A stretch of DNA of 9,956 nt from Pseudomonadota bacterium (lineage in GTDB: Bacteria; Pseudomonadota; Alphaproteobacteria; Rhizobiales; Kaistiaceae), in assembly GCA_023392225.1 (NCBI GenBank), contig JAEVZM010000265.1, positions 1 through 9,956 of the forward strand, read 5' to 3'. The translations under genes were made by a program, and so were the position numbers. The notes beneath the pieces are model-generated. The model did not search any database. It was not told the origin of the DNA and saw nothing but the letters and a program-made list of their open reading frames with translations. This document shows, one piece after another, positions 6,880 to 9,956 of this stretch; the stretch's first letter is position 1; every line of letters starts with the position of its first letter.

Positions 6880-6898
6880 CCGCTGCCAGAGGCAGCGG
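6880..6898 (-). terminator. GC-rich hairpin just after the aldehyde dehydrogenase stop
   Basis: On the minus strand CCGCTGCC-TCT-GGCAGCGG forms a perfect 8-bp stem with a three-base loop, beginning eight bases after the TAG of the dehydrogenase gene. Position and strength suit an mRNA 3' end. There is no U-tract after the stem, so it is not a textbook intrinsic terminator and may instead stabilise the transcript end. Confidence 0.5.
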
Positions 6899-6906
6899 CT
6901 GCGGGA

Positions 6907-8343
6907 CTACGGCAGCGTGTAGGCCGTCTTGACCGTGGTGAAGAACTCCGCCGCGTACTTGCCCTGCTCGCGCGGGCCGTAGCTGGAGCCTTTCGAGCCG
7001 CCGAACGGCACGTGGTAGTCGACGCCCGCAGTCGGCAGGTTGACCATCACCATGCCGGCCTCGGCGTTGCGCTTGAAGTGCGTGGCGTACTTGAGGCTGG
7101 TGGTGCAGATGCCCGAGGACAGGCCGAACTGGGTGTCGTTGGCGACATGCAGCGCCTCGTCGTAGTCCTTGACGCGGATGACGCTCGCAACCGGCCCGAA
7201 GACCTCTTCCTTGTTGATGCGCATCTCGGGCGCAGTCTCGGTGAACAGCGCCGGCTGCAGGTAGTAGCCGGGTGTCTCGCGGTTCAGCCGCTCGCCGCCC
7301 CAGCGCAGCGTCGCGCCCTCGTCCTTGGCGATGGCGATATAGTCCTCGTCCTGCTTGAGCTGGCTCGGGTCGACCACCGGGCCGATCTGCGTGCCGGCCT
7401 TCAGCGCGTCGTCGACGACGAGGCCGCGAAGCCGCTCGCACACCGCGTCGACGAACTTGTCGTGGATGCCGTCGGTCACGATCAGCCGCGAGGACGCGGT
7501 GCAGCGCTGGCCGGTGGAGAAGAAGGCGCCGTTGACCGCGCACTCGACCGCCGTATTGAGGTCGGCGTCGTCGAGGACCACGAGCGGGTTCTTGCCGCCC
7601 ATCTCGAGCTGGAACTTCCGCATCAGCTCGATCGAGGTGGCGGCGAGCTTCCGGCCGGTGGCGACCGAGCCGGTGAAGGTCAGCGCCTTGACGTCCGGCG
7701 ACTTGACGATCGCGTCGCCGACCACCGAGCCGCGGCCCATGACGAGGTTGAGCACGCCCTTCGGCAGGCCGGCGCGGTTGAGGATGTCGACGATGGTCCA
7801 GGTCGAGGCCGGCACCAGGTCGGCCGGCTTGATCACCACGGTGTTGCCGTAGCAGAGCGCCGGGGCGATCTTCCAGGCCGGAATGGCGATCGGGAAGTTC
7901 CACGGCGTGATGATGCCGACGACGCCGATCGGGTCGCGGGTGATGCTCACCTCGATGCCGGGCCGGGTGCTCGGCAGCAGCTCGCCGGCGAGGCGCAGGC
8001 ACTCACCGGAGTAGAAGTCGAAGATCTGCGCGGCGCGGATCGTCTCGCCGATGCCCTCGGCGAGGGTCTTGCCCTCCTCGCGGGAGAGCTGGCGGCCGAT
8101 CTCGTCCTTTCGCGCCATGATCTCGTCCGACGCCTTCTTGAGGATGTCGTGACGCTGCTGGATGCCTGAGCGGGACCAGGCCGGGAACGCTTCCTTCGCC
8201 GCGGCGATGGCGCGCTCCGCGTCGGCCTTGGTGCCCTGGACGTAGCGGCCGAGGCTGTCGTCGGTGTTGGAAGGATTGATGTTGTCCACCGCATCGCCGT
8301 CGGCCCATTCCCCGGCGATGAAGTTGCGATAGGTCTCGGTCAT
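6907..8343 (-). CDS. Aldehyde dehydrogenase, probable alpha-ketoglutarate semialdehyde (2,5-dioxovalerate) dehydrogenase
   Basis: This is a soluble NAD(P)-dependent aldehyde dehydrogenase of 478 residues, the normal family length. TPWNFPIAIPAWKIAPAL marks the cofactor fold, FTGSVATG the nucleotide loop, Glu247 in LEMGGKNP is the general base, and Cys281 in TGQRCTASSR is the nucleophile. The C-terminal part has VPFGGSKGSSYGPREQG. The sequence resembles Bacillus YcbD-type enzymes that oxidise alpha-ketoglutarate semialdehyde to alpha-ketoglutarate, and the adjacent dehydratase gene fits that role. Glu247 argues against a methylmalonate-semialdehyde dehydrogenase (IolA/MmsA), which lacks this base. 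ATG 8343 is preferred because AGGAAGG lies seven to eight bases upstream; an in-frame ATG at 8364 has poor spacing. It lies 42 bases after the dehydratase stop, in what looks like one operon. The precise aldehyde is inferred. Confidence 0.85.
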   Translation of the reverse strand: MTETYRNFIAGEWADGDAVDNINPSNTDDSLGRYVQGTKADAERAIAAAKEAFPAWSRSGIQQRHDILKKASDEIMARKDEIGRQLSREEGKTLAEGIGETIRAAQIFDFYSGECLRLAGELLPSTRPGIEVSITRDPIGVVGIITPWNFPIAIPAWKIAPALCYGNTVVIKPADLVPASTWTIVDILNRAGLPKGVLNLVMGRGSVVGDAIVKSPDVKALTFTGSVATGRKLAATSIELMRKFQLEMGGKNPLVVLDDADLNTAVECAVNGAFFSTGQRCTASSRLIVTDGIHDKFVDAVCERLRGLVVDDALKAGTQIGPVVDPSQLKQDEDYIAIAKDEGATLRWGGERLNRETPGYYLQPALFTETAPEMRINKEEVFGPVASVIRVKDYDEALHVANDTQFGLSSGICTTSLKYATHFKRNAEAGMVMVNLPTAGVDYHVPFGGSKGSSYGPREQGKYAAEFFTTVKTAYTLP

Positions 8344-8385
8344 TCCGTCGTCCTTCCTGGTCATCCTGTTCGCGGGTCCCGGCGC

Positions 8386-9378
8386 TCAGAGCGCGGTGAC
8401 GGCGATCTTCTCTTTCTTGCCCATCTCGAGCGGGTTGGTGAGCGGCAGGCCGAAGGCCTCGGCCTCGATCTCGAACACGTCGCCCTTCTTGGTCCGCACC
8501 CCGGCGGCGAAGGAGAGCGTGGCCGTGCCGAAGCAATGGACATGTATGTCGCCCGGCCGGCGGAACCAGGGATACTTGAAGTGGTGCGCCTCGAGGTTGG
8601 CGATGGTGTGCGACATGTTCGCTTCGCCGGTGAGGAACGGCTGCTCGAACAGCACCTTCTTGCCGCGGCGGATCCGCGAGGTGCCGCGGATGTCCTCCGG
8701 CAGGTCGCCGAGCAGGAGCTCGGGGCCGAGCGAGGACGGGCGGAGCTTGGAGTGCGCCAGCCACAGATAGTTCTGCCGCTCGGTGACGTGGTCGGAGAAC
8801 TCGTTCATCAGCGCGAAGCCGATGCGGAACGGCGTACCGTCCTTGCCGATCATGTAGATGCCGGCGACCTCGGGCTCCTCGCCGGCGTCCTCGGCGAAGC
8901 CGGGCGAGACCAGAGCCTCGCCGGCGGCGACGACGAACGAGCCGTCGCCCTTGTAGAACCACTCCGGCTGGACGCCCGGCTTGCCGCGCTTGGGCTTGCC
9001 GCCCTCGAGGCCCATCCGGAACATCTTCATCGAGTCGGTGAGGGCTTCCTCGTCGACCTCGGTGACCTTCTGGTGCATCGCGTCGCGGGTCGCGGCGGAG
9101 CCGAGATGGGTGAGGCCGGTGCCGGTGACCACGACATGGGCTGGATCGGCATGCTCGACCGGCACCGTCACCTTGCCCGCGGCGAGCAGCGCCGCCCGGT
9201 TGGCCTTGCGTCCGCGGCCGGCGGCGAGCACCAGCTCCTCGATGCTGCGCTCGCTGGCGATTGCCGCCTGGGCCAGGTCATAGACGCTGTCGAACCCTTC
9301 GACGAACCAGGAGCCCTCCTCGTTCGTGGCTACCACCTGGCGGCCGTTGCGGCCCTTGCGCACCTGCATCAGACGCAT
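8386..9378 (-). CDS. Fumarylacetoacetate-hydrolase-fold protein, AraD1/GguC-like, probable 2-keto-3-deoxy-sugar-acid dehydratase
   Basis: This 330-residue cytoplasmic enzyme likely removes water from a 2-keto-3-deoxy-pentonate to give alpha-ketoglutarate semialdehyde, which the dehydrogenase encoded next would oxidise. Metal-site candidates are Glu168 and Glu170 (EEPEVAGIY) and Asp196 (NEFSDHVTE). Lys211 in AHSKLRPSSLGPEL sits where related archaeal and Caulobacter dehydratases keep a substrate lysine. GDIHVHCFGTATLSF (276-290) is the typical C-terminal strand motif of the fold. GTGLTHLGSAATRDAMH near 86-102 resembles AraD1/GguC proteins. The ATG at 9378 is chosen because GGAG lies nine bases upstream; ATGs at 9387, 9393 and 9423 in the same frame are less well placed. 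The regulator gene ends 74 bases upstream on the same strand. The sugar (arabinose, xylose or another acid) cannot be told. Confidence 0.8.
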   Translation of the reverse strand: MRLMQVRKGRNGRQVVATNEEGSWFVEGFDSVYDLAQAAIASERSIEELVLAAGRGRKANRAALLAAGKVTVPVEHADPAHVVVTGTGLTHLGSAATRDAMHQKVTEVDEEALTDSMKMFRMGLEGGKPKRGKPGVQPEWFYKGDGSFVVAAGEALVSPGFAEDAGEEPEVAGIYMIGKDGTPFRIGFALMNEFSDHVTERQNYLWLAHSKLRPSSLGPELLLGDLPEDIRGTSRIRRGKKVLFEQPFLTGEANMSHTIANLEAHHFKYPWFRRPGDIHVHCFGTATLSFAAGVRTKKGDVFEIEAEAFGLPLTNPLEMGKKEKIAVTAL

Positions 9379-9452
9379 GTCGCTCATCTCCATTGACTTT
9401 TCGCGGAGGCATGACTGTGCCACGGGCGGCCCAGCGTCAAGCTCTCATCGCA

Positions 9453-9956
9453 TCACGAGGTCGAGTCGGTCTCGTTCCGGCGCATCCACAGCACGTCGAA
9501 CACGTCGCCCTTGGAGTTGCGGAGGAGCCGCCGCATGGCGAGGAAGGCGCCCTCGGAATCGCGGCGGGCAATCGCCTCGTAGATCTCGCGATGCTGCAGC
9601 ACGGCGTCGTTGGCCATCACCCGCCAGCCGAGCGTGAAGGTGATCTCCAGCGTGGAGCGGATCATGGCGCCGAGCGAGCGCAGCATCGGATTGCGCGACG
9701 CCTCGAGGATGATCATGTGGAAGTCGATATCGGCGTCGATCTGGCTGTCGCTGCCGCGCGGCTCGGCCTGGATGCCTTCCATGGCCAGCCCCAGGGCGCG
9801 GATCTCGTCGTCCGTGGCGCGCTCGGCGGCCCGGGCGGCGGCGGCCGGCTCGAAGATCTCGCGCATCTCGAACAGGGCGTGGATGAACTCTTCGTCCGGT
9901 CGCTGGTCGATCTGCCAACGCAGCACATCCGGATCGAGCATGTTCCAGTCGACGGT
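9453..9956 (-). CDS. GntR-family transcriptional regulator, FCD (FadR) subfamily, N-terminus outside the window
   Basis: Only the C-terminal part is present, about 167 residues. The DNA-binding winged helix lies beyond the right edge. The visible part starts in the linker (WNMLDPDVLRW), a phrase I recall from sugar-acid regulators such as DgoR. It continues as the all-helical FCD effector domain, with FEMREIFEPAAAARAA and a metal-site pattern Asp-x3-His in DIDFHMIIL (about 9731-9717), then His in LQHREIYEAI. The fourth expected histidine, 22 residues further on, is Leu in AMRRLLRNS. Its position upstream of the dehydratase and dehydrogenase, on the same strand, suggests it controls them, probably as a repressor released by a sugar acid. 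The frame is open to the window edge, so the true start is not visible; the ATG at 9941 is internal. Confidence 0.9.
   Translation of the reverse strand, partial: TVDWNMLDPDVLRWQIDQRPDEEFIHALFEMREIFEPAAAARAAERATDDEIRALGLAMEGIQAEPRGSDSQIDADIDFHMIILEASRNPMLRSLGAMIRSTLEITFTLGWRVMANDAVLQHREIYEAIARRDSEGAFLAMRRLLRNSKGDVFDVLWMRRNETDSTS

Noticed and set aside
6870..8002. Upstream two thirds of the minus-strand frame that ends at 6524
   Set aside because: This part overlaps the aldehyde dehydrogenase gene in another frame and is Arg-rich without motifs. Only the last 100 codons look like a protein.
7012..8169. 385-residue plus-strand frame opposite the aldehyde dehydrogenase
   Set aside because: It mirrors a well-supported gene and has low-complexity Asp/Val/Arg/Gly composition.
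7602..8195. GGAA/TTCC palindromes with one- or three-base centres (near 7611, 7902 and 8183)
   Set aside because: They lie inside the dehydrogenase coding sequence and do not have the six-base spacing of the IolR-like site.
6907..8343. Calling the aldehyde dehydrogenase IolA/MmsA to complete the inositol pathway
   Set aside because: CoA-dependent malonate-semialdehyde dehydrogenases lack the general-base glutamate. It is present here in LEMGGKNP, and the neighbours suit a sugar-acid route.
8536..9396. 286-residue plus-strand frame opposite the dehydratase gene
   Set aside because: It is a shadow of the AraD1-like gene, whose motifs and ribosome site lie on the minus strand.

Overview
The window is high-GC DNA with dense, closely spaced genes and strong G/C preference at third codon positions. 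The gene content points to an alphaproteobacterium, probably a rhizobial or related soil or marine lineage. Two things support this: an IolC kinase fused to a DUF2090 domain, and a GGAA-N6-TTCC operator of the kind described for the RpiR-family IolR of Sinorhizobium. No tRNA, rRNA, CRISPR array, insertion sequence or transposase was seen.

Layout. Positions 1-2008 (+) hold a putative SAM-dependent methyltransferase followed by a flavin amine oxidase of the monomeric sarcosine oxidase / N-methyltryptophan oxidase family. This gene runs convergently into iolG (2013-2999, -), with four bases between the stop codons. iolG is divergent from iolC-DUF2090 (3115-5040, +) across a 115-base control region carrying one perfect and one degenerate IolR-like site. 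iolB (5085-5888, +) follows. Its stop codon overlaps the GTG start of a putative lipoprotein whose frame appears broken by one base near 6038 and resumes to 6498. From the other side, a small predicted membrane protein without a normal start codon (about 6826-6524, -) lies downstream of a minus-strand set: a partial GntR/FCD regulator (9956-9453), a fumarylacetoacetate-hydrolase-fold sugar-acid dehydratase of the AraD1/GguC type (9378-8386), and an NAD(P)-dependent aldehyde dehydrogenase resembling alpha-ketoglutarate semialdehyde dehydrogenase (8343-6907). Two GC-rich hairpins follow the dehydrogenase.

How the genes work together. IolG would oxidise myo-inositol to scyllo-inosose. IolB would convert 5-deoxy-glucuronate to 2-deoxy-5-keto-gluconate. 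The kinase half of IolC would phosphorylate that product, and the DUF2090 half probably cleaves it to malonate semialdehyde and dihydroxyacetone phosphate. The inosose dehydratase (iolE), the ring hydrolase (iolD) and the malonate-semialdehyde dehydrogenase (iolA) are not in the window. The minus-strand set looks like the tail of a non-phosphorylative (Weimberg-type) sugar-acid route: 2-keto-3-deoxy-pentonate to alpha-ketoglutarate semialdehyde to alpha-ketoglutarate.

The window is mostly ordinary carbohydrate catabolism. I see no convincing new system. The points most worth a second look are the paired IolR-like sites, the gap in the iol gene order, the broken lipoprotein, the FCD regulator that lacks one expected metal-binding histidine, and the hairpin placed against a strong ribosome binding site with no usual start codon.
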